From: Lewinellaceae bacterium
GTDB lineage: Bacteria; Bacteroidota; Bacteroidia; Chitinophagales; Saprospiraceae
DNA length: 64,000 bases
Assembly (NCBI GenBank): GCA_020636025.1
Contig: JACJYQ010000001.1
Span: 1 to 64,000, forward strand
Reading direction: 5' to 3'
Part shown: positions 6,455 to 15,227 of the stretch, one piece after another
How the letters are laid out: each line of letters opens with the position of its first letter
Position numbering within the stretch: position 1 is the first letter of the stretch
Program-made: the position numbers and the translations under genes
The notes under the pieces: model-generated
Databases searched by the model: none
Told to the model about the DNA's origin: nothing
What the model saw: the letters and a program-made list of their open reading frames with translations, nothing else

Positions 6455-9435
6455 GAGATTTCTTTTGATGGGGCTATGTCGGAAAATGCCTCTAAATCTA
6501 TGCTGATGCTCGCCACTGTGCCATGCCGGGGAGGATCGTGGTCTTTTAAATCCGAATGGGATAGTTTAATGTTGGTTTTATACAGGCGATTCAGCATGCT
6601 TATTTTTTGCTGAAGTAATGCCAAGCCTTTTGATTGATGTTGAGGATGTTTTTTACTTTTTCTTTGTCTGATGGTATCAATGCCTTCTCCATTGTCTTCA
6701 ATCAGGCAATTTACCAGGGAACCTGATTTGATAAATTTTACAGTCAGTATGGATACGCCACCCGGTGACAAACCATGAATGGTGGCATTTTCGATAAGGG
6801 GTTGCAGGATCATGCTTGGAAATGGTGAATCCGGTTGAATCTGATCGAGTCCTTCTATAGTAAAGTTGAACCGGTCACCCAGGCGCAGTTTGATCAGGCT
6901 CAGATAATCTGTGTTGTAGGACATATCCTGATCAAAGCGAACGAAATGCTGTTCCGACATCGTCATGGATTGTCTGAGCAGGCGGTTAAACAACTCAATG
7001 TATTCGCTGGCCTTCTCAGGGTCCGGGGGATAGAAGAATTGCTGAATGGCGTAAATGCTGTTCCCAATGAAATGCGGATTCAGTTGTGCCTGAATGGCAT
7101 GAAGCCGCAATTTTGATACCGAATGGTTCAGATCGCGATAGGCCTGACGATTTTTGTACACCGCCCTCAGTATCAGAAACACAATGCCCCAGATCGTTAG
7201 CCAAAACCAAATGGTTTCATACCAGTTTGCCTTGTTTACGATCATGATGCTGTCGGGCTTATTGCTTTTCAACCCTCTGGTATTCAAGGCCGTAAACGTG
7301 TAAAAATACTTTCCTGGCCTTATTTGGGTTCCCAGATTCAGGCGACCTTGCACAATTCCTGAATTATTGCTTTGCTCGCGTTTAAACAAGAGGGAAAAGA
7401 TGTTGGAGACCGTCAAATCCGCTAATCCCGGAAACCGTTCTTCCACTACATATTCGAAACTGATATTGCCCCTGCTGCAATAATCCAGTCCTGAGAGTTG
7501 TATTTCAACCAGTCCGGCATCTCTGGGCAAGGTGAAAGCTCTAAATCCATTAAAATTGTTGAAAAATGGTTCCTGTATATATCGATCGTTCAGCCAATAG
7601 TTTATCCCGGAAACATAGCTGGGAAAACTGTCAATAGCCAGATTTTGGTTCAATATCATCCTGGTAAGACCCTTGGTCGTGCCTACCCAGAGAGTGTCAT
7701 CCTTCATCAACAGAGTATTAACATCATTGTCAGCCAGCCCGTCGTGTTTGTCAAAATGAGACACCTGGAAATCGGGCTGTAGTTTAAAAACGCCTTTGTT
7801 AGTACCCAGCCAGATGTTGTTTGAATTGTCTGAAATGATCGTTTTGATCGACTGTATGGGTTGATCCAGACGTTCATTGACCTGAATCAGCTCTTCGATT
7901 TTTCCATCTTGAATGCCTAGCCTCAGAAGGCCGTTGTCGGCGGTAGCAACCCACAGGACATTATCCTTTCCGGCACAAAGAGCGTATATCCTTGAGTCCA
8001 GCATCTCAAATTGATCAGCCCAATTGGCAGCAAAATTGTCTGCGCTGGAGTACAGGCCATTCATTCCGCCCGCCCATAAAAAGCCTTGTTTGTCCCTGGT
8101 CAGGCTGGTAAATCTTCTGCTGCCAACAGCTTGTTGGTATTGGAGGTTTTGCTCATCAAAATACCCGATCCCGCTGGATGAGGCCACCCACAAGCGACCA
8201 TTGCTGGACAAAATGGTTTTGGGTGTAAACTTAAATGGCAGGATGGATGAACGGCCCTGGTGATATCTGTAAATACTCTCATCTGATGCAATAAACAAGT
8301 CACCCTGTTTCATGGGTTGTATGGCCAGGATCCGGTTGCTACCGGTTAATGTCCCAATAAACTGATAAGAAACCTGATCGTCTTTAATGAAATACATACC
8401 ACCCTCGTCATTTCCGGCAATTAAATGTTGATCTGCGTCTTTTGAAAGGGAGGTAATGTTGTGTGAGTGATTCACTTCATTTGTCAGAAAATGATGGGGG
8501 GCGTTTAAAGGCATGCCGTACACTCCTTCATCCGAGGTGCAGAACCACAGGGTGCCCTGATGATCCTCAAAAGCCATATTCACTTTTTTATCTGGGAGAA
8601 TTCGTCTGTTAATATGAATATCGCCTTTGCTGCAATCCAAAAACAAACTGCCTTGATTTTTTGTCACCAAAAGGAACTCTCCGCTTCGGGTATGGCGAAT
8701 TCTGCCGTTATATCCCATTAATGTATCCTGTACAGAAAAAGCACCGTTTTCATATTTGATCAGGGTGAGTATATTTTCATAACTAATCAATATCTGATCG
8801 TCGCTCACGGCAGCTCCAATGAGGTATTTCCTGTTGGATAATTTTGAAAGCCATGGAACGTGCAGTTTTGATTCGAGTCCATTTTCCAGTAAGAAAATTT
8901 CACCCATGGTTACCAAATAGGTTTTACCATCGGCTTCAAACACAGATCGTGGATTATGCGGCAGGTCCAGGCTTTGTATTGTATCCTCCTCTAAAATGTG
9001 AATGGTCGACAACTCATTGAATATCATAAGTCTGTTGTCCGAACTTTCAATAAAATCGTACCAGGATGATCTAGTATTTAGCCGGGAAATCAGACTGTCA
9101 GAATTGCCCACGTGAAAAGCACCATTTTGCCAGTAACAAGGCAATTGCTTAAAAGGTGACAACCAAATGCGGTCCTTGCTGTCGCAATAAACGGTCAGTA
9201 TCTCTGCATCCGGCAAACCATCTCCAGTACCAAAAACATGGAATTTTTCTCCGTCATACCGGGCCAGACCTTTATCCGTACCAAACCATAAAAACCCCTC
9301 TTTGTCCTGAGTCATGGAATAAATCAGGTTGCTTGGCAAGCCGTCCTCCACGTCAAAATGGATCAGAGAAGGTTCCTGAGCGAGACCATTAAATAGTATA
9401 AATACACAGAAGAGTAAGGTTATAATTCGCGGCAT
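6451..9435 (-). CDS. Reg_prop/Y_Y_Y sensor with LytS-type histidine kinase
   Basis: 994 aa. A signal peptide (residues 1-19, ending GLAQ) precedes an extended extracytoplasmic beta-propeller region made of Reg_prop repeats (for example GFLWFGTDKGL, NIWLGTNKGV, TLWVGTTKGL), then a Y_Y_Y domain and one membrane helix (TIWFWLTIWGIVFLILRAV). The cytoplasmic part is a His_kinase/LytS domain with phospho-acceptor His in QAQLNPHFIGNS and an ATP-binding N-box LIENATIHG and G-box DNGEGI. It pairs with the co-translated LytTR regulator. The propeller-type sensor usually perceives a carbohydrate or envelope signal; the ligand here is unknown. Confidence 0.92.
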   Translation of the reverse strand: MPRIITLLFCVFILFNGLAQEPSLIHFDVEDGLPSNLIYSMTQDKEGFLWFGTDKGLARYDGEKFHVFGTGDGLPDAEILTVYCDSKDRIWLSPFKQLPCYWQNGAFHVGNSDSLISRLNTRSSWYDFIESSDNRLMIFNELSTIHILEEDTIQSLDLPHNPRSVFEADGKTYLVTMGEIFLLENGLESKLHVPWLSKLSNRKYLIGAAVSDDQILISYENILTLIKYENGAFSVQDTLMGYNGRIRHTRSGEFLLVTKNQGSLFLDCSKGDIHINRRILPDKKVNMAFEDHQGTLWFCTSDEGVYGMPLNAPHHFLTNEVNHSHNITSLSKDADQHLIAGNDEGGMYFIKDDQVSYQFIGTLTGSNRILAIQPMKQGDLFIASDESIYRYHQGRSSILPFKFTPKTILSSNGRLWVASSSGIGYFDEQNLQYQQAVGSRRFTSLTRDKQGFLWAGGMNGLYSSADNFAANWADQFEMLDSRIYALCAGKDNVLWVATADNGLLRLGIQDGKIEELIQVNERLDQPIQSIKTIISDNSNNIWLGTNKGVFKLQPDFQVSHFDKHDGLADNDVNTLLMKDDTLWVGTTKGLTRMILNQNLAIDSFPSYVSGINYWLNDRYIQEPFFNNFNGFRAFTLPRDAGLVEIQLSGLDYCSRGNISFEYVVEERFPGLADLTVSNIFSLLFKREQSNNSGIVQGRLNLGTQIRPGKYFYTFTALNTRGLKSNKPDSIMIVNKANWYETIWFWLTIWGIVFLILRAVYKNRQAYRDLNHSVSKLRLHAIQAQLNPHFIGNSIYAIQQFFYPPDPEKASEYIELFNRLLRQSMTMSEQHFVRFDQDMSYNTDYLSLIKLRLGDRFNFTIEGLDQIQPDSPFPSMILQPLIENATIHGLSPGGVSILTVKFIKSGSLVNCLIEDNGEGIDTIRQRKSKKHPQHQSKGLALLQQKISMLNRLYKTNIKLSHSDLKDHDPPRHGTVASISIDLEAFSDIAPSKEIS

Positions 9436-9948
9436 TTACATGCGATTTGTCACAATGTAAAGCGTGTTTGGCAAATGCGGAGAAACCTTTGATAACTATG
9501 TCATTGTTGGCGATAACTGAACAGGAGCAGGCTTATAATGAATGGATATGCAGGAGATTGTCATACTTGAGGCACATGGCTTGTATACCCAAAAACAGGC
9601 CGGTTCCTTTGCATAGCATTCATTGCAAATTGTACAATTTAAAAGCATTCCCTGTATCACTACCAAAACACTCACAGCATGCCATCATTGAATTTAGAAT
9701 ACCGATCACTCAGAATTATCATTGAGATAACTGTGTCGGATTTTTAGATAACAATGCATTTGCAAATTAAATTAGTCCAGATATCTAATTGTTGTACACA
9801 CTTAAGTAAAGTCGCTTGTTTCAGATAAAAATGCCCTCTTTCTTTGTAAAAAATGATTGAGAATCTTTTTTACTACCGTCCGTTCCCTGTATTTCACCCA
9901 ATTAATACGCACAAAACAGAGGCGACTAATACCCTTTGAACTACTTAT

Positions 9949-9995
9949 CTGAAAATGCAAGGCGAAAGCAGAAGCTTTCGCCTTTGTGTTTTCAG
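9949..9995. terminator. Long stem-loop, possible terminator or RNA structure
   Basis: Outer stem CTGAAAA/TTTTCAG (9949-9955 with 9989-9995) and inner 11-bp stem AAGGCGAAAGC/GCTTTCGCCTT (9959-9969 with 9974-9984) closed by an AGAA tetraloop. The T-rich 3' side (TTTGTGTTTT) partly pairs, so it is not a textbook terminator. No gene ends just upstream on either strand. Confidence 0.5.
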
Positions 9996-10107
9996 CAACC
10001 GGGCTAAATACAGCATCTTACCTTTCTGGTAATCAAGAATTAAGCTGGCTGAAATCACATAATTTCAAGGCAGTCACCCAAATCAACTAAATCAAGGTGA
10101 AAATTAT

Positions 10108-10115
10108 TACGTTTG
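10108..10115 (+). promoter_or_regulatory. APC permease promoter -7 element (TACGTTTG)
   Basis: Exact TAnnTTTG match ending 7 bp before the ATG at 10123. If used, the transcript would be leaderless or nearly so. No good -33 element is visible; the upstream bases belong to a dispersed AAATCAAGGTG repeat. Confidence 0.45.
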
Positions 10116-10122
10116 CTCCATT

Positions 10123-11529
10123 ATGGAGAAAAAACAAGGCCAATTGCTGAGAACGATCACCCTAAGCGGAGCTACGATACTGGTGGTTAGTTCCGTGATC
10201 GGATCGGGTGTGTATAAAAAAGTAGCGCCTATGTCCGCAGAGCTGCTTTCTCCAGACCTGGTTCTGTGGGCCTTTGTGCTGGCTGGAATCATCAGCCTCT
10301 TTGGCGCACTCAGCAATGCCGAGATCGCTGGCATGATGGCCGATTCAGGAGGTGAATTTGTGTACTTCCGACGCATTTACGGTCGATTTGTTGCTTTCCT
10401 TTGGGGCTGGAGCACATTTGTTGTGATCAAAACTGCCGCCGTTGCCTCCATTGCCTATGTGTTTTCTCAATCATTCAATGCCATCATCCCGCTCCCACAT
10501 TTGCCGGCTTCCATTGAGGGCTTTGAAATCGGAATATTCAAACCCTTCGAAAATTTTGGCGTGAAAAGCCTGTGTATTCTATTGATCGTAGTACTCACAT
10601 TCATCAATACTAGAGGCGTTAAGAGCGGTGCAGGCCTAAGTAATTGGATAACCAAAATGGTTATACTCGGATTGGGACTGATTGTGATCTCCGGGCTGTT
10701 ATTTGGCGGTGGCAGTTTAGCAAATTTTCAAACTCCGTCAGTAAATTACATTGAGCGCTCCTGGTTTGATTTCAGTTTCATAAAAGCCATGTTTGGGGCC
10801 TTACTCGCGGCTTTCTGGGCCTACGAAGGCTGGAACACCGTAGGTTTTCTGGGCGGTGAGATTCAGGAACCCAGGGAAAATCTGCCGAGGGCTTTGTTTC
10901 TAGGGATGCTGCTCATCATTGGTGTATATGCGCTGGTAAATTTTACCTATCTGTATGTATTGCCAATTGACCAAATGATAGGTGTTCACGCGGCACAAAA
11001 CGAAATTGGGGCAGTTGCCGTAGTGCGGCACTTCGCCGGTGATTTTGGAGCCATTATCATATCTGTCATAATTCTGATCACCACACTTGGATGTACAAAT
11101 GCCACCATTCTGATGCCCCCAAGGGTGTACTATGCCATGGCTCTGGATGGATTGTTTTTTAAAAGCGCCGCCGATATTCACCCCACACACAACACCCCTA
11201 ATAAAGCACTGTGGATGCAAGGCCTTTGGGCCTGTATACTGGTACTTTCCGGCAGCTTCGATCAGCTTACTGATATGCTGATCTTCGCAGCGTTCTTTTT
11301 CTATGGAGCCACGGCATTTGGGGTCTTTATTTTGAGAAAACGCGAGCCCAATGCCGAGCGGCCTTATAAGGTTTGGGGATATCCTGTTGTGCCAGCGTTG
11401 TTTGTTTTGTTCTGTGCAGCGCTCATAGTCATTACCTGTATAGAACATCCACGCGAGGCTGGTTTGGGTATTGCGCTTATGCTCACCGGGGTGCCGATGT
11501 ATTGGTGGTGGACCCGGTCCCCGGACTGA
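10123..11529 (+). CDS. APC-superfamily amino acid permease
   Basis: 468 aa integral inner-membrane protein with about 12 predicted helices. The first helix has the unwound substrate-binding signature SSVIGSGVYKK, as in AA_permease_2/LAT-type transporters, and helix 6 has ALLAAFWAYEGWNTVGFLGGEI. It most likely takes up or exchanges neutral amino acids; the substrate cannot be read from sequence. The C-terminus (RPYKVWGYP) is typical of the LAT/CAT-like group. The stop codon sits in the loop of a GC-rich palindrome. It converges with the YpdA-like gene. Confidence 0.93.
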   Translation: MEKKQGQLLRTITLSGATILVVSSVIGSGVYKKVAPMSAELLSPDLVLWAFVLAGIISLFGALSNAEIAGMMADSGGEFVYFRRIYGRFVAFLWGWSTFVVIKTAAVASIAYVFSQSFNAIIPLPHLPASIEGFEIGIFKPFENFGVKSLCILLIVVLTFINTRGVKSGAGLSNWITKMVILGLGLIVISGLLFGGGSLANFQTPSVNYIERSWFDFSFIKAMFGALLAAFWAYEGWNTVGFLGGEIQEPRENLPRALFLGMLLIIGVYALVNFTYLYVLPIDQMIGVHAAQNEIGAVAVVRHFAGDFGAIIISVIILITTLGCTNATILMPPRVYYAMALDGLFFKSAADIHPTHNTPNKALWMQGLWACILVLSGSFDQLTDMLIFAAFFFYGATAFGVFILRKREPNAERPYKVWGYPVVPALFVLFCAALIVITCIEHPREAGLGIALMLTGVPMYWWWTRSPD

Positions 11530-11538
11530 AGTCCGGGG
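11519..11538. repeat. REP-like GC palindrome over the permease stop codon
   Basis: Perfect 8-bp stem CCCCGGAC/GTCCGGGG with a TGAA loop; the TGA stop of the permease (11527-11529) is in the loop. It lies 5 bp from the stop of the convergent gene. There is no T-run, so it is a stabilising or REP-type hairpin rather than a simple terminator. Confidence 0.6.
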
Positions 11539-11543
11539 CTATG

Positions 11544-12512
11544 TTATGGGTTCTGCTTTAGGATTGCATTAATGATTAGGCTGGCATGTATTCTGGAGTT
11601 TTCGATGAACCATACATGGGTATTCATGCCGCCGCACACTACACCTGCCAGGAAAAGTCCAGGTACATTGCTTTCCTGTGTTTCCGGATTGTAATTAGGT
11701 TGCAGAATCCCGTCATCGCTCAGGCTTACGCCTAGTTTCCTTAGTAAATCGAAATTTGGCTGGTATCCGGTGGCAGCAATTACAAAATCATTCGGAATGG
11801 TTGCTTTTCCTTCTGGTGTTTGAATATCCACATCGAATGGCCTGATTTCTACAAGTTGTGACTCAAAGTATGCCTGTATAGAGCCTTCTTTTATTCGATT
11901 GACAATGTCAGGCCGGGCCCAGTATTTAACTCGATCACCCACGTCTTTTTCGCGAATGACCATGGTGACTTCAGCGCCTTTTCTCCAGGTTTCCAAAGCA
12001 GCATCTACTGCCGAGTTGTTGGCACCAACCACAATCACTTGTTGCTTGAAATAGCCGTGTGGTTCGCTGTAATAGTGTGTCACTTTGGGTAATTCTTCTC
12101 CTGGGATGCCAAGTAACACTGGTTCGTCGTAAAATCCGGTGGCCAATACAAGGTTCCGAGCCTGATATACATCTTTTGAGGTTTGAATTTCGAAACTGTC
12201 CTCTACTTTGACAACATCCTGAACAGCTTCATAAAGACGTATGGTAAGATCGCCAGACTCCGCCACTCTGCGGTAATATTCAAGCGCTTCTACGCGGGTT
12301 GGCTTGGCGTTGTTCGATACAAACGGCACACCTCCGATTTCCAGACGATCTGAAGTAGAGAAAAAAGTCATATTCGCCGGATATCGATACAGAGAATTGA
12401 CCAGTGCACCTTTTTCTATGATCACATAATCAAGTCCGGCCTTCTTTGCCTCCAGTCCGCAAGCAAGCCCGATTGGGCCGCCTCCAATAATCAGTAAATC
12501 GAAAGTCTTCAT
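11544..12512 (-). CDS. ypdA: YpdA-family FAD/NADPH oxidoreductase (putative bacillithiol disulfide reductase)
   Basis: 322 aa flavoprotein of the pyridine nucleotide-disulfide oxidoreductase superfamily. The FAD dinucleotide fold begins at GGGPIG (residues 10-15) and the NADPH fold at VVGANNSAVD (161-170). The late FAD motif is VPGLFLAGVV. As in YpdA/Bdr enzymes there is no CxxC redox pair, which distinguishes it from thioredoxin reductase. The characterised family reduces bacillithiol disulfide, maintaining the low-molecular-weight thiol pool. It is a single gene between two convergent/codirectional neighbours. Assignment to the family is strong; substrate in this organism is inferred. Confidence 0.88.
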   Translation of the reverse strand: MKTFDLLIIGGGPIGLACGLEAKKAGLDYVIIEKGALVNSLYRYPANMTFFSTSDRLEIGGVPFVSNNAKPTRVEALEYYRRVAESGDLTIRLYEAVQDVVKVEDSFEIQTSKDVYQARNLVLATGFYDEPVLLGIPGEELPKVTHYYSEPHGYFKQQVIVVGANNSAVDAALETWRKGAEVTMVIREKDVGDRVKYWARPDIVNRIKEGSIQAYFESQLVEIRPFDVDIQTPEGKATIPNDFVIAATGYQPNFDLLRKLGVSLSDDGILQPNYNPETQESNVPGLFLAGVVCGGMNTHVWFIENSRIHASLIINAILKQNP

Positions 12513-12579
12513 GTAATTATTACAGGTAACGCAAGGTGGATATGCTTTTCCAGCTCATTATCACGCTTAAATCAGCCTT

Positions 12580-12652
12580 TTTAATAAATCAATTCACATA
12601 ATCCCACAAATCAAAAAAATCAAACAAATCACATAAATCAAAAAAATCAAAG
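12580..12652. repeat. AATCA-rich short tandem/dispersed repeat
   Basis: A-rich tract made of variants of AAATCACATAAATCAAAAAA, in the gap between the YpdA and amylase genes. Related words occur near 10081-10100 (AACTAAATCAAGGTG) and 49759-49776 (AATCACATAAATCAAGGT). Confidence 0.5.
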
Positions 12653-12665
12653 TACAGGCAGTTGA

Positions 12666-14573
12666 TTAGCGCAATAGCTCAATTATCTGTACTGACATTG
12701 CTGGCACCTGAATTTGATCCAGATTATTGAGCATAACATCCGTTACCACGTTTTTGCCTTTTATAAAGCCGTGCATACATTCATCGAACCTAGCCCTTGA
12801 AAGGCTTTGTTCAGCCTCACTTTGACTCATAATGACCATAACAGTTTTCGAGTCATCCTGCCGGAAGAATACGTAAATACCGTCCTTTGGTAGGAACTGA
12901 GTCAGTTTTCCATCGTGCAAGGCTGAACAGTTTTTGCGATAGTTGGCCAGTTTTTTTGTGAAATTAAATGCCTCATTTTCAGCTTCTGTTCTACCACTCG
13001 ACACAAATTTGTTAACTGGGTCACCAGCCCAGCCACCTGGGAAATCCTTGCGCACTTCAGCATCGGAGGGATCCTTGAAATTTTTCAGGAGTATCTCTGT
13101 GCCGTAATACAGTTGTGGAACACCGCGGCAAGTCAGCAAAAAGGCTATGCCCAGCTTGAACTTGTTCATGTCTTCCCCGATGACTGAAAAAAATCTGTTC
13201 TGGTCGTGGTTGTCCAGAAAGGTCAGGTTCAGGTTGGGGTTTTCAAATAGAATATCCTGGGCTAGCATATAGCTCAGTCTGTTGAAACCTTTGTCCCAAT
13301 CAAATTTCTCATTCAGGGCTTCTCCAATACTGCTATTGAACACAAAGTCATTGGGTGAAGGGCAATTGCTTTTGAAAGGCAGGTACAGGTTGTTTTTTAC
13401 AAAAAATGCCTGACTGGTAGCGTATTTTACCGAGTTCTCTGCCGTAATAAACATATTTGGATATTCATCCAATAATGCCTGATTACATTGGTTCATAAAT
13501 TCCAGGTCATTGTATTGATAAGTATCAATGCGCCAGCCATCAACACCAAAATACTCAACGGTCCAGAGCGCATGCTGGATCAGATATTTGGCTACAAAAG
13601 GATTGTGCTGATTAAGATCGGGCAGGAAGGGTACAAACCAGCCGTTTTGATGCACCAGAAAATCGCTGTTGCTCCGGTGATCAAGATCAAACACAGAGTC
13701 GTCACGGTAAGTAGTGTTGGTGTATTCATTCCATTGATGAACCCAGTTTTTCATGGGCAGGTCACGCATCATCCAGTGATTAATACCGATGTGATTGTAC
13801 ACGGCGTCCTGCATAATCTTCATACCCTTTGCATGCATGGCATCAATGAGGTTTTTGTAGGCTTCATTTCCGCCAAGACGCCTGTCAATCAAATAGTGAT
13901 CTGTGAAACCATAACCGTGATACGCCGAGCGCATGGTACCGCCCTCGTCGGTTACAGGCTGGTCATTTTCAATAACCGGATTGAGCCAGAGGGTAGTTAC
14001 ACCCAGGTCTGATAAATAATCCAGGTGGTTTTGAATGCCCAGTAGATCACCTCCATGACGCAAAAACGGATTATTTCTATCCGAATCCGGGTCTGCCATG
14101 TCGGCAAATTTGTCGTTTGAAGGGTCGCCGTTAGAAAAGCGATCCGGCATAATCAGATACACCAGGTCGCTCGAATTGATTTCTTTGGGGTGCTTGTCCC
14201 GCACCTTTAGTTCGTAAGGGAACGTCGTCTTGATCACAGCACCGATCATTTGCTTCCCTTTTTTCTGTGTCACCGTTTTGGTAAGGACTATGTCAAATTT
14301 CCCCGGCCTGAGCGCAGCATCAAAGTACAGATCAACGAACAGATAGTTCGGATTTTCCACTTCATACACCTGCCGAACATTTATTCCGGCGTAATCAATG
14401 CTCACATCGGAACCCTTCAAGTCTTTGCCATATATTAGAAGTTGAAGCTCCGGATTTTTCATGCCCACCCACCAATTTGTCGGATCAACACGCTGAATAA
14501 CAGGGGTTTGTGCAAATACTTGTAAGGAAACACAAATAAGTACTATAAGAGCGGATATCGTCTGTTTGATCAC
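12666..14573 (-). CDS. Cyclomaltodextrinase/neopullulanase-like GH13 alpha-amylase, exported
   Basis: 635 aa with a signal peptide (residues 1-22, ending FAQ). An N-terminal Ig-like cyclomaltodextrinase domain (about 23-125) precedes the GH13 barrel and a C-terminal beta domain. Catalytic residues are Asp350 in GWRIDTY, Glu379 in ITAENS and Asp457 in FLDNHDQ. The architecture is that of periplasmic SusA-type neopullulanases, which degrade maltooligosaccharides. No SusC/D-like genes adjoin it. The start codon is GTG at 14571-14573; no upstream ATG exists and the signal peptide starts there. A TAnnTTTG -7 element lies at 14605-14612. Confidence 0.93.
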   Translation of the reverse strand: MIKQTISALIVLICVSLQVFAQTPVIQRVDPTNWWVGMKNPELQLLIYGKDLKGSDVSIDYAGINVRQVYEVENPNYLFVDLYFDAALRPGKFDIVLTKTVTQKKGKQMIGAVIKTTFPYELKVRDKHPKEINSSDLVYLIMPDRFSNGDPSNDKFADMADPDSDRNNPFLRHGGDLLGIQNHLDYLSDLGVTTLWLNPVIENDQPVTDEGGTMRSAYHGYGFTDHYLIDRRLGGNEAYKNLIDAMHAKGMKIMQDAVYNHIGINHWMMRDLPMKNWVHQWNEYTNTTYRDDSVFDLDHRSNSDFLVHQNGWFVPFLPDLNQHNPFVAKYLIQHALWTVEYFGVDGWRIDTYQYNDLEFMNQCNQALLDEYPNMFITAENSVKYATSQAFFVKNNLYLPFKSNCPSPNDFVFNSSIGEALNEKFDWDKGFNRLSYMLAQDILFENPNLNLTFLDNHDQNRFFSVIGEDMNKFKLGIAFLLTCRGVPQLYYGTEILLKNFKDPSDAEVRKDFPGGWAGDPVNKFVSSGRTEAENEAFNFTKKLANYRKNCSALHDGKLTQFLPKDGIYVFFRQDDSKTVMVIMSQSEAEQSLSRARFDECMHGFIKGKNVVTDVMLNNLDQIQVPAMSVQIIELLR

Positions 14574-14604
14574 CTGATGTGTTGTTTAGTTATAAGAAAG
14601 TTGG

Positions 14605-14612
14605 CAAAAATA
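14605..14612 (-). promoter_or_regulatory. Amylase gene -7 element (TATTTTTG)
   Basis: Match to TAnnTTTG on the minus strand, 31 bp before the GTG start. No -33 element at standard spacing was recognised. Confidence 0.4.
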
Positions 14613-14661
14613 CTAAAACCCGACATCGTGTAATTGGGTTAATCAGCAGCTTGAAAAGCCA

Positions 14662-15129
14662 TCAGATCGCTTCTTCAGGAAATTTCAGGAAAGGAGCGAT
14701 CAGTTTAGCATACACCACACAGCCAACACAAAACCCGAAAAAACCTTCCAGTCCGGCACAAACAAGTAAAATTGCCCCTGCGATAAAGGCGGCAGTTGGA
14801 AATCCGGCATACAGTGCAAGACCAATTACAAATGCAAAAACCAGCCCCACACCAGCTGCAAATTTTTTAGGGGCTGCATCGGTTAGTTTAACGGGTACAT
14901 TTAGCATTCGGGCGCTGAGTTTTGCCAAAAACCTGATTGGACTGCTTTCACCTGAACTGAAACTGCGGATTGCGAAATCGATGCCGAGAAGCAGGAAAAC
15001 AATGGCAGAGCTGGCAATAAAACCCAGGAGACTGATCAGGATTACATAGAAAGCCGTGATTCGGGCTACATTTTCATTAACGCGATCGGGGGAAATAGGG
15101 CAGGAGGCAGTAGAACTTTTCTGAGACAT
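14662..15129 (-). CDS. DUF4395 family membrane protein
   Basis: 155 aa. The N-terminus has the family hallmark SCPISPDRVNENVAR, followed by about four membrane helices (FYVILISLLGFIA; GVGLVFAFVIGLAL; FIAGAILLVCAGL) and the cysteine motif GFCVGCVVY. The function of DUF4395 is not established; from memory, family members in actinobacteria sit with rhodanese/thioredoxin-type sulfur genes. Upstream, in the same orientation, is a four-cysteine-codon leader ORF and an intrinsic terminator ending 31 bp before the ATG, which suggests expression is tied to cysteine availability. The protein thus plausibly acts in thiol or sulfur metabolism at the membrane; that is inference. Confidence 0.88.
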   Translation of the reverse strand: MSQKSSTASCPISPDRVNENVARITAFYVILISLLGFIASSAIVFLLLGIDFAIRSFSSGESSPIRFLAKLSARMLNVPVKLTDAAPKKFAAGVGLVFAFVIGLALYAGFPTAAFIAGAILLVCAGLEGFFGFCVGCVVYAKLIAPFLKFPEEAI

Positions 15130-15160
15130 GATGTTTACATATTTGAGTAGTGAGAAAATA

Positions 15161-15198
15161 AAAAAAGCCCTCCGGTGACATCACCGAAGGGCTTTTTT
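15161..15198 (-). terminator. Intrinsic terminator, probable attenuator of the DUF4395 gene
   Basis: On the minus strand a GCCCTTCGGTGA/TCACCGGAGGGC stem with a 2-4 nt loop is followed by seven T. It lies 163 bp after the rpoD stop, 29 bp after the stop of the polycysteine leader ORF, and 31 bp before the DUF4395 start. It may serve both as rpoD terminator and as the regulated terminator for the downstream gene. Confidence 0.85.
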
Positions 15199-15227
15199 AA
15201 AAGCTTATTCTGCTTGAGACTTATAGT

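Larger units (their letters stand above)
9436..10122. other. 687-bp divergent intergenic region with a strong hairpin
   Basis: This gap separates the sensor kinase (minus) from the APC permease (plus). An open frame at 9447-9725 starts with TTG and has no recognisable motif, so it is not called. The region holds the hairpin at 9949-9995, a copy of the AAATCAAGGTG repeat near 10081-10100, and the permease promoter. The hairpin is evidence that something upstream of it, perhaps a small RNA or long leader, is transcribed. Confidence 0.45.

Noticed and set aside
9447..9725. 92-codon plus-strand frame with TTG start
   Set aside because: No ribosome-binding or promoter evidence, no domain, and composition unlike neighbouring genes.
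12580..12652. Possible CRISPR-like array of AATCA repeats
   Set aside because: Units are short, unequal and without unique spacers; a simple A-rich repeat tract.
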